Made by a program: the position numbers and the translations under genes. The notes under the pieces were generated by a model. It worked only from the letters and a program-made list of their open reading frames with translations, ran no database searches and was not told the DNA's origin. Below, piece by piece: positions 42,991 through 51,458 of a stretch of 55,414 nucleotides of DNA (position 1 is its first letter; every line of letters begins with the position of its first letter). Source of the DNA: Actinomycetota bacterium (GTDB taxonomy: Bacteria > Actinomycetota > CADDZG01 > WHSQ01); the NCBI GenBank assembly GCA_009377815.1, contig WHTI01000005.1:1-55414 (forward strand). The letters are read 5' to 3'.

Positions 42991-43982
42991 TCGATGTCCA
43001 TTCCCACTACTTCCCCTCCTCCATGCTCAAGGAGATCGCCGGACATGAATCCGGTTTAGGGGTGAGCTACACGCCGGATGAGGGGATTCTGACGTTCCCC
43101 GGGGGGCCGAGGAGACCGATCCCCGCGTCGTTGACCGACCTCGCCGGTCGCCGGGAGCTCAATCGAAGCCTCGGCATATCGCGGCAGGTTCTGTCGCCGT
43201 GGCTCGATGTCGCCGGAGACGACCTCAAGGGTTCGCAGGCGATCGCGTGGGCACGCCTCTACAACGACAGCCTGGCCCAAGAGGTCGACGGTGATCCGAA
43301 CTTCCCGCTCTTTGCCACCATCCCGGTTGGGCACAGCAACGGTAGCGCAGAGGAGCTCCGACGAGCGGTAGCGGACCTGGGTTTCGCGGGCGGTACGTTG
43401 CCGACGCACGTCACCGGCACCAACCTCGACGAAGCGGGCCTCGACCCGCTGTTCGAGGCCGCCCAAGACCTGGGCGTGCCGTTGTTCCTGCACCCCTACA
43501 GGGTCATGGCCGAGGACCGCATGAGCAAAGATTTCCTAACCAACATCTGCGGCAACCCGTTCGAGGTGACGCTCGCCGCGGTCACGCTCTTCTTCGCCGG
43601 CGTGCCTGAGCGCTACCCGCGACTGGATATCCTCCTCGCTCATTGTGGGGGGACATTGCCCCTCATCGCGGGCCGGGTGGCGCGCGGTTCCCAGAAGGCG
43701 TCCGGAGTGCGCAAGAAGCTCGAAGCCCCCGACGACATCCTCGGCTGTTACTACTACGACACCCTCATGCATGATCCCGATGCCCTGGCGTTCTCGATCC
43801 GGCGCATAGGAGCTGACAGATGCGCGGCCGGAAGCGACATCCCCTTCCCGATGTCGGTCGATGATCCGGCGGCACATATCCGGGAAGCCCTGGAGACGGC
43901 AGGGCTCTCGGAGAGCTTCGAAAGGGTCACACGGGGAACCGCTACGGAGATTCTCAAACTTGGACCTAGCCTCGAACAGTGA
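42987..43982 (+). CDS. Amidohydrolase-2 family metal-dependent hydrolase/decarboxylase
   Basis: ACMSD/amidohydrolase-2-type TIM-barrel enzyme of 331 aa. Metal ligands are seen in IDVHSHYFPSSM at the N-terminus, LFLHPYRVMAED near residue 170, LLAHCGGTLPLIAGR near 218 and AAGSDIPFPMSVDDP near 288. It is related to the product of 11029, sharing VHxHxFPSSM and GRV/GRL after the third ligand. The GTG start overlaps the coxL stop, so it is translationally coupled to the Mo-hydroxylase and plausibly acts on its product. Confidence 0.87.
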   Translation: MIDVHSHYFPSSMLKEIAGHESGLGVSYTPDEGILTFPGGPRRPIPASLTDLAGRRELNRSLGISRQVLSPWLDVAGDDLKGSQAIAWARLYNDSLAQEVDGDPNFPLFATIPVGHSNGSAEELRRAVADLGFAGGTLPTHVTGTNLDEAGLDPLFEAAQDLGVPLFLHPYRVMAEDRMSKDFLTNICGNPFEVTLAAVTLFFAGVPERYPRLDILLAHCGGTLPLIAGRVARGSQKASGVRKKLEAPDDILGCYYYDTLMHDPDALAFSIRRIGADRCAAGSDIPFPMSVDDPAAHIREALETAGLSESFERVTRGTATEILKLGPSLEQ

Positions 43983-44028
43983 ACTACATTAAAATCCTCT
44001 TGAGTTTCACATAAACCGCTAGTGAGGG

Positions 44029-44412
44029 GTGCCCGTGGAAGTGAAGGTTCAGATCGTCGATACCGATGAAAGTTGCCCCTCCCTGCCACTGGTTGATGGG
44101 GATGGCTACGCACGCGCTGTGATCTGGCCGGGGATCGGAGCCCATTTGCGATCCATGCACCTGATCCATCTGAACTCCGGGGCCCAGACCAAGGAGCAAC
44201 GCCACCCCATGGAGGCCGTGTACTACGTGATAGAGGGCGATGCGATCGCGATCGACCCCTCCAACGGATCCAGTCAGGTTGCGACTCAGGGATCCATGAT
44301 CTTCGTGGAGCCCGACACCTCCTACGAGATCCACGCTACCAGCATGACGGCCAAGATCGTGGGGGGGCCCTGCCCTCCCGATCCCCATCTCTACGAGCAT
44401 CTGAAGAGTTGA
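44029..44412 (+). CDS. Single-domain cupin protein (VGGPxPAD subfamily)
   Basis: Small cupin of 127 aa. Motif 1 is KEQRHPMEAVYYVIEGDA, with fewer His than usual, and motif 2 is SMIFVEPDTSYEIHAT. The tail VGGPCPPDPHLYEHL places it with the cupins at 18744 and 44769. The reduced His set suggests weaker or no metal binding. First of three consecutive cupin genes; it starts with GTG 46 bp after the amidohydrolase. Function unknown. Confidence 0.78.
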   Translation: MPVEVKVQIVDTDESCPSLPLVDGDGYARAVIWPGIGAHLRSMHLIHLNSGAQTKEQRHPMEAVYYVIEGDAIAIDPSNGSSQVATQGSMIFVEPDTSYEIHATSMTAKIVGGPCPPDPHLYEHLKS

Positions 44413-44765
44413 GCACCGCAGTCTCCGTTGCGCTCGACTCCCTGGAATGGGAAACAGTAGACGCGCTCGTGCAGAAGAAAGTCGTCGACGGCGCCTCCAT
44501 GACGATGACGCGCTATAGCTTCAAGCCGGGTGGGCGCTTTCCACACCACGTCCACGAACAAGAGCAGATGACGATGGTAGTCGCCGGACGCCTGACCTTC
44601 TTAGTAGATGGTGTCGACCATGTGCTCGAAGTAGGTTCCCTAGTCGTGATCCCATCCGGCGTGCCACACAGCGCGGAGGCAGGGCCGGAGGGAGCTGAAG
44701 TTGTCAGCTTCGTCTCGCCGGCTCGGACTGAAGGCCGCGGGATCTCAATGCTCGAGGAGGAGTGA
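44409..44765 (+). CDS. Single-domain cupin protein, separate subtype
   Basis: Small cupin of 118 aa. Motif 1 reads GGRFPHHVHEQEQMTMVVAG with the classic His-x-His and acidic/amide residues for a metal site, and motif 2 is GSLVVIPSGVPHSAEAG. It lacks the VGGPxPAD tail of its neighbours and is closer to general cupin_2 proteins. The TTG start overlaps the previous stop (TTGA). It is followed 3 bp later by the third cupin. It may be an isomerase or ring-cleavage-type metalloprotein; no function is assigned. Confidence 0.78.
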   Translation: MSTAVSVALDSLEWETVDALVQKKVVDGASMTMTRYSFKPGGRFPHHVHEQEQMTMVVAGRLTFLVDGVDHVLEVGSLVVIPSGVPHSAEAGPEGAEVVSFVSPARTEGRGISMLEEE

Positions 44766-44768
44766 AAT

Positions 44769-45152
44769 TTGGCCATTCGAATTTTCCACAAGGACCTACC
44801 GGACGTGAAGATACCAATGATCGCCCAGGACGCCCGCCTTGTCGTGTGGCTCGGAGCCGGCTCGCACACCGCAAACATGAACTACGTAGACATGCAGCCC
44901 GGCGAACGAAACGTCCCTCACGCCCACAATGGATCGGAAGACACCATCTTCATCCTCGACGGTTCGGGCACGGTCGAAGATCTGACCAACGATCTCACGT
45001 ATGAGGTGCGAGCCGGCCAGGTGGTTCACGTCCCGGAAGGGATCGTCCACGCCGTCCGTGCCGATAAAGGCACCCGGTTAGAGAGCGTCGGTGGGCCCGC
45101 CCCCGCGGACGAAGAGATGCTCAAGAAGATGGGGATCGAGATCAGGCGATGA
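44769..45152 (+). CDS. Single-domain cupin protein (VGGPxPAD subfamily)
   Basis: Small cupin of 127 aa. Motif 1 is NVPHAHNGSEDTIFILDGSG and motif 2 is GQVVHVPEGIVHAVRADKG. The tail VGGPAPADEEMLKKMGIEI matches the cupin at 18744, including residue spacing and total length. The TTG start has GGAGGAG 9-10 nt upstream. It overlaps the nitrilase gene by 4 bp (ATGA), so the three cupins and the amidase are probably co-translated. Confidence 0.8.
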   Translation: MAIRIFHKDLPDVKIPMIAQDARLVVWLGAGSHTANMNYVDMQPGERNVPHAHNGSEDTIFILDGSGTVEDLTNDLTYEVRAGQVVHVPEGIVHAVRADKGTRLESVGGPAPADEEMLKKMGIEIRR

Positions 45153-46003
45153 CCCACCCCCTTTCTCTCGCCCTGGCGCAGTTGTGCGCGGAGCCATATG
45201 AGGCCGCCAAGAACAGAAGCCTGACCCTGGAAGCTTCGGCGCGTGCCTTCGAGATGGGCGCGGACATCGTCGTACTCCCGGAAATGATCCTTCAGGGATA
45301 CGTGGCCGATAAGTCGCGGCTCGCTCCTCTTGCCGAGACAGTCCCGGGTCCAACGACGAAGGCCTGGCAACAACTAGCGGCCGACCACGGGAAGTACATC
45401 TGCGGCGGTCTCTGCGAAAGGGACGGCAATGACCTCTACAACACCGCCGTGCTCGTGGGTCCTTCCGGCGTCGCTCTTCACTACCGCAAGCTTCACCTCT
45501 TCGGAGACGAAAAAGTGACCTTCCGACAGGGTGACCGTGGCCTGCCGGTCGTTCATACTTCTTTCGGCACCGTCGGGATCTGCGTCTGCTACGACCTTCG
45601 CTTCGTGGAAGTAGTACGCGCTCTGACACTGAAAGGCGCCGATCTGATCCTCGTACCCACAGCGTGGCTGCCAGGCTTCGACCAGCAGCGATGGGATGCG
45701 GACGGGATGTGCCCTCAGGCATACGGCGCCTTGTTCCAATCCAATCTCTCGCAATGCTTCATCGCTTGCGCATCCCAGGTCGGAAGGCACGGCGGATCGG
45801 AATTCCTCGGCTCGAGCATCGTCGCCGACCCTTACGGCAAGCGAGCGCTCGGACCGCTGCCCATGGATGCAGAAGACATCACCGTCGTCGAACTCGACAT
45901 GGCCCAGGCCAAACTCGCTCAGGTTCGTTCCACTCTCATCGCACCTCGCGCCGATCGTCGCAGAGACGTCTACGGGATCGCTATCGACGGAGACATCCTC
46001 TAG
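45149..46003 (+). CDS. Nitrilase-superfamily carbon-nitrogen hydrolase (amidase)
   Basis: C-N hydrolase of 284 aa. The catalytic triad is Glu45 (VVLPEMILQG), Lys114 (HYRKLHLFGDEK) and Cys147 (GICVCYDLRFVE), in the usual order and spacing. It hydrolyses an amide, carbamoyl group or nitrile; the YRKLHLFGDE context resembles omega-amidase and carbamoylase branches more than true nitrilases. It is the last gene of the tightly packed run starting at 40693 and may release ammonia from a ring-opened intermediate. Confidence 0.87.
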   Translation: MTHPLSLALAQLCAEPYEAAKNRSLTLEASARAFEMGADIVVLPEMILQGYVADKSRLAPLAETVPGPTTKAWQQLAADHGKYICGGLCERDGNDLYNTAVLVGPSGVALHYRKLHLFGDEKVTFRQGDRGLPVVHTSFGTVGICVCYDLRFVEVVRALTLKGADLILVPTAWLPGFDQQRWDADGMCPQAYGALFQSNLSQCFIACASQVGRHGGSEFLGSSIVADPYGKRALGPLPMDAEDITVVELDMAQAKLAQVRSTLIAPRADRRRDVYGIAIDGDIL

Positions 46004-46450
46004 CGTCCCGGTTCAAGATGTTCCTGGGTCGCACCGAAGCGAACACCGGGCCTCCAGATTGCCCCTTGAATCATAGTGAAATTCGTTAGATGCTAGTGGA
46101 TGTTAGGCCGCCGAAGCGGCTTGCGGGAGGGAGACTTCGCCTGATGGACTGTCATCCATTTATCGTCTCACCATGCCGAGTAGACGCGCCGGCGAACATT
46201 CCCCCTTCCCTCCCAGAGCTTGCCGCTCGGCGGTCGCCCTCATGGGGGTGCAAACGGCGCCAATAGGAAGAGTGCATCCAGCCTCCACACACGAGGCCCT
46301 GATCACTCCCGTCAGGCATGCTCTCGGCCACCCCCACTCTCGGCCACCCCTTGATTGGTTCGTCGCCGCCACGCCCGACAACTTCCAGAACCATCGCATA
46401 GGGAGATAGCAAGGGCCGATGAAGGACGATCGAAAAGGAGCTGGGGAGCG
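46004..46450. other. 447-bp intergenic region
   Basis: No credible gene was found; the open frames here have no recognisable domain. It probably contains the promoter for the isochorismatase-TauE pair, with AT-rich ttgaatcatagtgaaattcg near 46066-46086. It also contains a 14-bp direct repeat at 46321-46350. Confidence 0.4.
46321..46350. repeat. 14-bp tandem direct repeat
   Basis: CTCTCGGCCACCCC occurs at 46321-46334 and again at 46337-46350, separated by 2 bp. It lies about 100 bp upstream of the isochorismatase-family start and may be a regulator site or a short slippage duplication. Confidence 0.4.
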
Positions 46451-47050
46451 ATGTCCGAGCCTTGGGACCCACGGCACTCTGCGTTGGTGATCGTGGACTA
46501 TCAGAATGATTTCTGCCACGAGGACGGGGCAGTGGCGCGGATGGGCCATGCGAGCGAGCCGTCAGCTGCAATCCAACCGCGGATCGCCGACGTGCTCGAG
46601 TCTGCTCGGGCCAGCGGTATGCCACGCATCTTCGTGAGGGTCGTGCACTCCGAATGGACCGATACCCCCGCGTGGACCGATCGCGGATCGGAAAGCTTCC
46701 ATGTGCCAGTCGTCCGGGAGGGAACCTGGGGAGCGGAGTTCTACAAGATCTCCCCGCGGCCGGACGAACTCATCATCACCAAGCATCGGTATTCCGCGTT
46801 CCTTTTCACTCCCCTGAAACTGGCGCTCGAGGCCAAGGGGGCGTCCTCGATCGTGATCGTCGGAGTTCAGACAGATGTCTGCGTCCACGCGACAGCGCGT
46901 GACGCGATGCAGGAAGGGTTTGTTCCAATCGTGGTCGAGGATTGCGTCGCCACGCGCGATCAAGAGGCTCACGACACGGCCCTCCAGGACATCAGGGTCA
47001 GGGTGGGGTTGGTCGTCAACTCGAGCGATATCCACTCCGCCTGGTCGTAG
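46451..47050 (+). CDS. Isochorismatase-family cysteine hydrolase (amidase)
   Basis: Cysteine hydrolase of 199 aa. The triad is Asp16 (LVIVDYQNDFC), Lys111 (IITKHRYSAF) and Cys144 (GVQTDVCVHATARDA), with the usual cis-peptide region before the Cys. Such enzymes hydrolyse small amides and ureides (nicotinamide, maleamate, N-carbamoylsarcosine, biuret). The ATG at 46451 follows GGGGAGCG. It is followed by a TauE permease gene. Together with the nitrilase gene it gives the locus two independent amidases. Confidence 0.86.
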   Translation: MSEPWDPRHSALVIVDYQNDFCHEDGAVARMGHASEPSAAIQPRIADVLESARASGMPRIFVRVVHSEWTDTPAWTDRGSESFHVPVVREGTWGAEFYKISPRPDELIITKHRYSAFLFTPLKLALEAKGASSIVIVGVQTDVCVHATARDAMQEGFVPIVVEDCVATRDQEAHDTALQDIRVRVGLVVNSSDIHSAWS

Positions 47051-47084
47051 ACGACGTTATCGGAAACCAGGAGCCGAGAACCGA

Positions 47085-47822
47085 TTGGACCTGAGCCTTC
47101 TAGACCTTGCCGGTGGAGCGGGAATCCTTCTAGGCGCGCTAGCAAGTGGGGTGGTGGGACTCGGCTTTCCGATCGTTGCAGTCCCGCTGATGACTCTGGC
47201 CTACGGTCTCGAGACCGCAGTGGTCGTTATGACCCTACCGACCCTGGCCATCGATTTCGTGAACCTGTGCAGCAACCGAAAGCACAGAGAGGGCACCGCC
47301 GCCACGACCTTCACTCTGTGGGCAATCGTCGGAGCGGCGGCGGGCGTACTGATCCGGAGCCATCTGGACGAAAAGATCCTCACGATCCTCCTTGGCATCG
47401 TCATCGCGCTGTACCTCGCAACCCAGACCTTCCTGACGATCGATCTGAAGCGTGCGGCGTACCATCCGGTGACACAAGTATCGGCGGGGGGGTTGGCCGG
47501 GTTGCTACAGTCCGCGATCGGGGTCTCCGGGCCCGTGGTAGCGATCTTCTTCATCAATCGCGCGGTGTCCCGAGAAGCCTTCATCTTCTCCGCGGCCGTG
47601 GTGTTCACGGTCAGTGGTTCGGTGAGGGCGACGGGCCTGGCTCTAACCGGAGACTTCACATCACAGCGCTTGGTAGCGGGCGTGCTGATCGCCGTGGTCG
47701 CACTTGCCGTCCGTACGTTCGGAGCCTTCCTGGGAGCCAGGATGGAGCCTCAAGGATTCCGGCGAGCGTTCATCGGAGTCCTTGCAATCTCCCTGTTCTT
47801 TCTCTTCCTGAAGGTCCTCTAG
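47085..47822 (+). CDS. TauE/SafE-family membrane permease, paralog of 19403
   Basis: Predicted anion permease/exporter of 245 aa, the same length as the protein at 19403. The repeats are ASGVVGLGFPIVAVPLM near residue 20 and GGLAGLLQSAIGVSGPVVAIFF near 143, with ETAVVVMTLPTLAIDFVNL after the first. The TTG at 47085 is chosen because the homologous N-terminus starts there and AGGAG lies about 11 nt upstream; the upstream frame shadows the isochorismatase gene. It is convergent with coxS at 47989. Confidence 0.82.
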   Translation: MDLSLLDLAGGAGILLGALASGVVGLGFPIVAVPLMTLAYGLETAVVVMTLPTLAIDFVNLCSNRKHREGTAATTFTLWAIVGAAAGVLIRSHLDEKILTILLGIVIALYLATQTFLTIDLKRAAYHPVTQVSAGGLAGLLQSAIGVSGPVVAIFFINRAVSREAFIFSAAVVFTVSGSVRATGLALTGDFTSQRLVAGVLIAVVALAVRTFGAFLGARMEPQGFRRAFIGVLAISLFFLFLKVL

Positions 47823-47988
47823 CACTTAAGCCTGAGACGAGTCTTTCGGCGTAACCGACCACGGCCGCCTGATCCAAGACCATGCTTCACGAAGTCAGTA
47901 AGCCAAAGTACCTGCTTGATGCTGTCGCGAGCTCTCTGTTCAATCAACCCGGGCCACGTCAAGGGATGTCGCCGAACAACCCTACTCG

Positions 47989-48462
47989 CTATAGATTTTC
48001 CTCCGCGAGGGGAGCCTCGAGAGCCTCCCTCACCTGCGGATAAGACCCGCACCGGCAAAGGTTGCCCGCTAGCGCGTCGAGGGCACCATCGAGCGTTGGG
48101 CCGTCCGTGCCATCAAGGTAGCTGCGGACGGCCAGTACCATCCCCGGGATGCAGAACGAACATTGGAATGCGTTGTTGCGGATGAACGCCTCCTGCACCG
48201 GGTCAAGATGGCCGTCGTCTCCCAGTCCCTCGGACGTGACCAGGGAAGAGTCCTGAATCAGTGCGGTGAGAGTCAGACAGGAGCTGATCGGGCGACCATC
48301 GGCGAGCACGGTGCAGGACCCACAGATACCGATACCGCAAGCACCCCTAACGCTCCGGAGACCCAGTTGGGTGAGCGCTTCGAGCAGAGCTTCATCAGTC
48401 GCAACCGTCACCTCCACGATCTGCCCATTCAGATCCAAGCTCACCTCACGCGCCGTACTCAT
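47989..48462 (-). CDS. coxS: CoxS-like [2Fe-2S] subunit, orphaned
   Basis: Small Fe-S subunit of a Mo-hydroxylase, 157 aa. Ligands Cys42, Cys47, Cys50, Cys62 and Cys101, Cys104, Cys136, Cys138 are all present (ACGIGICGSC, QCSFC, LCRC), so the protein itself looks functional. Its start overlaps the end of the large-subunit gene by 4 bp, but that gene is a pseudogene. No FAD subunit lies nearby. It may still work with another large subunit or be decaying more slowly. The 166 bp to the convergent TauE gene hold nothing recognisable. Confidence 0.88.
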   Translation of the reverse strand: MSTAREVSLDLNGQIVEVTVATDEALLEALTQLGLRSVRGACGIGICGSCTVLADGRPISSCLTLTALIQDSSLVTSEGLGDDGHLDPVQEAFIRNNAFQCSFCIPGMVLAVRSYLDGTDGPTLDGALDALAGNLCRCGSYPQVREALEAPLAEENL

Positions 48463-50146
48463 AACGATGTTGTCCCTTGTGCTCGAAGTGCTCGAAGCAC
48501 CCTCTCGGGAGTCATAGGCAGATCACGGAGCCGTATCCCTGCGGCAGCGAAAAGCGCGTTGCCGATCGCCGGCGCGATGCATGGAATTGTCATCTCGCCG
48601 ATGCCATGAATCTCGGCTTCGGGGTCGTTGCCCTCCACCGCGCTGCTCGTTAGTCGATCCGGGACGTCGAGGATCGATGGGATCATGTAGTCGGAGAGAT
48701 TCGGGTTCACAAGCTGGCCGGAGTCGTAGATCACCTCTTCGAACAGCGCTTGACCGAGCCCGAAGATGATGTTGCCCTCGTTTTGTTGACGGACTCTGCT
48801 CGGACTGACCACGCGGCCGGCATAGCTCGCACCGTGACAGTTGAGGATCCTGATACGGCCGGTCTCCAGGTCGACCTCGATCTCGACGCCGACGGCGCCC
48901 TCGTGCCAATGGACAGAAGCCACCCCCTGCCCCGTTTCCGGGTCCAAGGACGGCATGCCTCCTTCACTTTGGAAGACCCCATCCGCCTCGATACTGCTCC
49001 GGCCAGCACTTCGTAATAGTTCTTGATATGAGATCGCGTGGCGCGGAGCACCGATCAGAAAGATCGTCCCCTCAGAGAAAGCGAGATCCTCGACGGCCGC
49101 CTCCATCCGCTCGGAAGCCAGCGAAACAAGCTCTTCTCTTAGTACAACGGCAGCCTTTCGAAGGGCGGTGCCCATCGAAAACGTCGCGCGACTGGACCCC
49201 GTATACGTATCGAAGCCCGTCACAGCAGTGTCAGGGAAAGGGACGTCTACGCGTTCGATCGCAACATCCATGTACCCGGCCGTCATCTGAGCCAACGTGG
49301 TTCGAACACCTTGACCCATCCCGACGCTGCTGCAGAGCAGCGTCACACGGCCATCATCTCCAAGGCGCAGGCGCGCTTCGGAGCGAGACGAAGTCACCGT
49401 GCTCTTGATCATGAGGGCAACCCCCTTGCCCCTCACACGTCCGGGCTCAGGCGACTCTGAGCGGATCCCAGATCCGATGGCCCCCGCCACTTCGTTCAGG
49501 AGTTCGGTGAAATGCACATCGTGCATCCTCTCGCCCGTAACGTACGCGTCACCCTCACGGAGGAGATTCCGTCGACGCAGCTCGACAGGATCAATACCGA
49601 GATCCACGCCAATCTCATCCATCTGCTGCTCGCACGCCCAAGTCAACTGCGAAGTCATGGCCCCACGGAAAGCCCCAGTGGGAATGGTATTCGTGTAGGA
49701 AGCCCTCGTGTCGATCCATGCATTCGGGATGCGATAGGGCCCGGAGCCCGGGTCATCGCCTGTCCCATCTGTGAGGGACTGGAGAGGGCATAAGCGCCCG
49801 CGTTGAATACTGCCGTGACTCGCCGCGCAACGATCGTCCCGTCCATCTTGACCCCTGTACGCATGACGACATGGCAAGCGTGTTTAGCGACGGTTTGGAA
49901 AACTTCCACACGGGTCAGGGCGAGTTTCACAGGTCGCCCCACTGCTTTCGCCGCACAAGCCACGATCGGCTAGATCTTGACGCCGCCCTTAGCCCCGAAT
50001 GAACCGCCGAGATTGAACGTCCTCACCCGCACGGCCTCGTCCGGCAGAGAAAACATCTTCTTCAACGCTGTGTGTACCAAGTACGACACATCTTCACCCA
50101 AGGTCAATGTGTATGGCGCCCAGCCGCTATCGATCGGGTGACCCGC
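48459..50146 (-). pseudogene. Decayed CoxL-like Mo-hydroxylase large subunit
   Basis: Remnant of a large subunit. Recognisable sequence begins near 50146 (YTLTLGEDVSYLVHTALKK, NLGGSFGAKGG), so roughly the first quarter is missing. An in-frame TAG at about 49970 replaces the expected Glu codon (GVKI stop PIVACAAKAVG). A single-base frameshift lies near 49737-49750, between SQMGQAMTRAPG and GPYRIPNAWIDTRA. From there to 48459 the frame is open (PTGAFRGAMTSQLTW, SSVGMGQGVRTTLAQM). The catalytic region reads GIGEMTIPC, keeping Glu but losing GG. Three independent lesions make real inactivation likely. The upstream neighbour ends at 50178. Confidence 0.87.
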
Positions 50147-50177
50147 TTTGAGTGGAGCTGAATCTCTTTGATTCAAC

Positions 50178-51380
50178 TCAACGACGGTGGAGCGCGAGTG
50201 CCTCCTTGATACGAAGGCCGGCATTGAGCAGCAGGTAACGACGCGGTTTTCGCCAGCAACGCAGCGAATAGTCGCGACCGCGTTCGTAGCAAAGGTTGCA
50301 CGAGGTACAGGCAGCGGAGACAGATCTCCCTGCCTTGAGCTTCTCCACGAGGTCAGGCTCGCGGATAAAGGGCCGGGCCATCGACAGGAAGTCCACCTCG
50401 CGGGAGGAAACCAGGGACGACATCACCGGCAACGATCTGATCCCTCCCACCAGGATCACGGGTACCTCCGGAGCCTTCTTCTTGAGAGCTCGCGCGTACG
50501 GGAGGAAATACGCCTCGGGTGATTCGTCCGGTCGCACTCTCTCCAAGATCAGGTCCGCCAGCGCACGACCTTGACCTACGCCAACGAGCCTGCGAGCAGA
50601 GTCCTCTGCGCCGGCTATCAGGTTGCTCGATACCTCGATCGCGTCCACGCCCAAGCCGGCTATTTCCACCGCGCGATCGACCGCCTCGTCGAGAGATACG
50701 CCCCCGGCAGGAGCATCCCAGAACCCCAACTTCATCGTCACCGGGAATCCAGGTGGTACCGATCTCCTAACGGCGGCTGCGACTTCACAAGCGAAGCGCG
50801 TGCGGCCGGTCTGGTCCCCTCCCCATCCGTCCGTCCGCCGATTGGAGTATGGCGACGTGAAGGAACTGATGAGGTAGCCGTTCGCACCGTGGATGTGAAC
50901 ACCGTCGAACCCTGCGTCAGCGGCGCGGCGTGCCCCCTGGGCGAAAGCTTCGATGGCCACCTCTATCTCGGACTCGTCGGCAGCGCGCTCTGCCGAACGA
51001 CCTGTAAGCGGATTCGGGTGGGTGTCTGGCGACAGGAGGTCCTCGATGACCCTGGATTGGCTACCCGCATGTCCGAGCTGAGCGAAGATACGGCCGTCGT
51101 GTTGGTGCACGGCCTCGGGGAGCGTGCTCAATGAGTCGATCATCGAGTCATCATGGATACCCGGCTGCCTCCAGGCACTCCTGCCCCTCCGATGAACGAA
51201 CATGTTTCCGGTGAACATCAGGCCCACGTTATGTGACGCAAGCTCTCCATACAGAGCGGCGAGTTGAGGAGTGCAGCTGCCATCGTCGGCAGCCATCGTC
51301 TCGGCGGTGGCGGCACGGATGAACCGGTTGGGTATCGTCAAGGAGCCTATCGAGGCTGGCTGGAAGAGTGCCTCATACAC
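50178..51380 (-). CDS. Old-yellow-enzyme-type FMN oxidoreductase with Fe-S Cys motif
   Basis: FMN TIM-barrel reductase of 400 aa in the OYE/2,4-dienoyl-CoA-reductase branch. FQPASIGSLTIPNRFIRAAT is at the start, QLGHAGSQS binds flavin, DGVHIHGANGYLISSFTSP holds the active-site His pair equivalent, and DFLSMARPFIREPDLVEKL binds phosphate. A CTSCNLCYE...C cluster follows near residue 360, as in [4Fe-4S] family members, but the protein stops there and lacks the C-terminal NAD(P)H/FAD domain of FadH or trimethylamine dehydrogenase. A separate electron donor is therefore implied. Substrate unknown. Confidence 0.86.
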   Translation of the reverse strand: MYEALFQPASIGSLTIPNRFIRAATAETMAADDGSCTPQLAALYGELASHNVGLMFTGNMFVHRRGRSAWRQPGIHDDSMIDSLSTLPEAVHQHDGRIFAQLGHAGSQSRVIEDLLSPDTHPNPLTGRSAERAADESEIEVAIEAFAQGARRAADAGFDGVHIHGANGYLISSFTSPYSNRRTDGWGGDQTGRTRFACEVAAAVRRSVPPGFPVTMKLGFWDAPAGGVSLDEAVDRAVEIAGLGVDAIEVSSNLIAGAEDSARRLVGVGQGRALADLILERVRPDESPEAYFLPYARALKKKAPEVPVILVGGIRSLPVMSSLVSSREVDFLSMARPFIREPDLVEKLKAGRSVSAACTSCNLCYERGRDYSLRCWRKPRRYLLLNAGLRIKEALALHRR

Positions 51381-51458
51381 AGGATGACCTTCCTATGAAA
51401 CGACAACGGACGGAGTTCGCCCCGACAACTCCTCCGCGATGAGGATCGAACCAACCCA

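Noticed and set aside
46321-46350. CRISPR-like repeat
   Set aside because: There are only two 14-bp copies 2 bp apart, with no spacers and no cas genes.
49970-49972. In-frame TAG in the coxL remnant read as pyrrolysine
   Set aside because: The gene is also truncated and frameshifted, the aligned residue is an ordinary Glu, and no pyl genes are seen.
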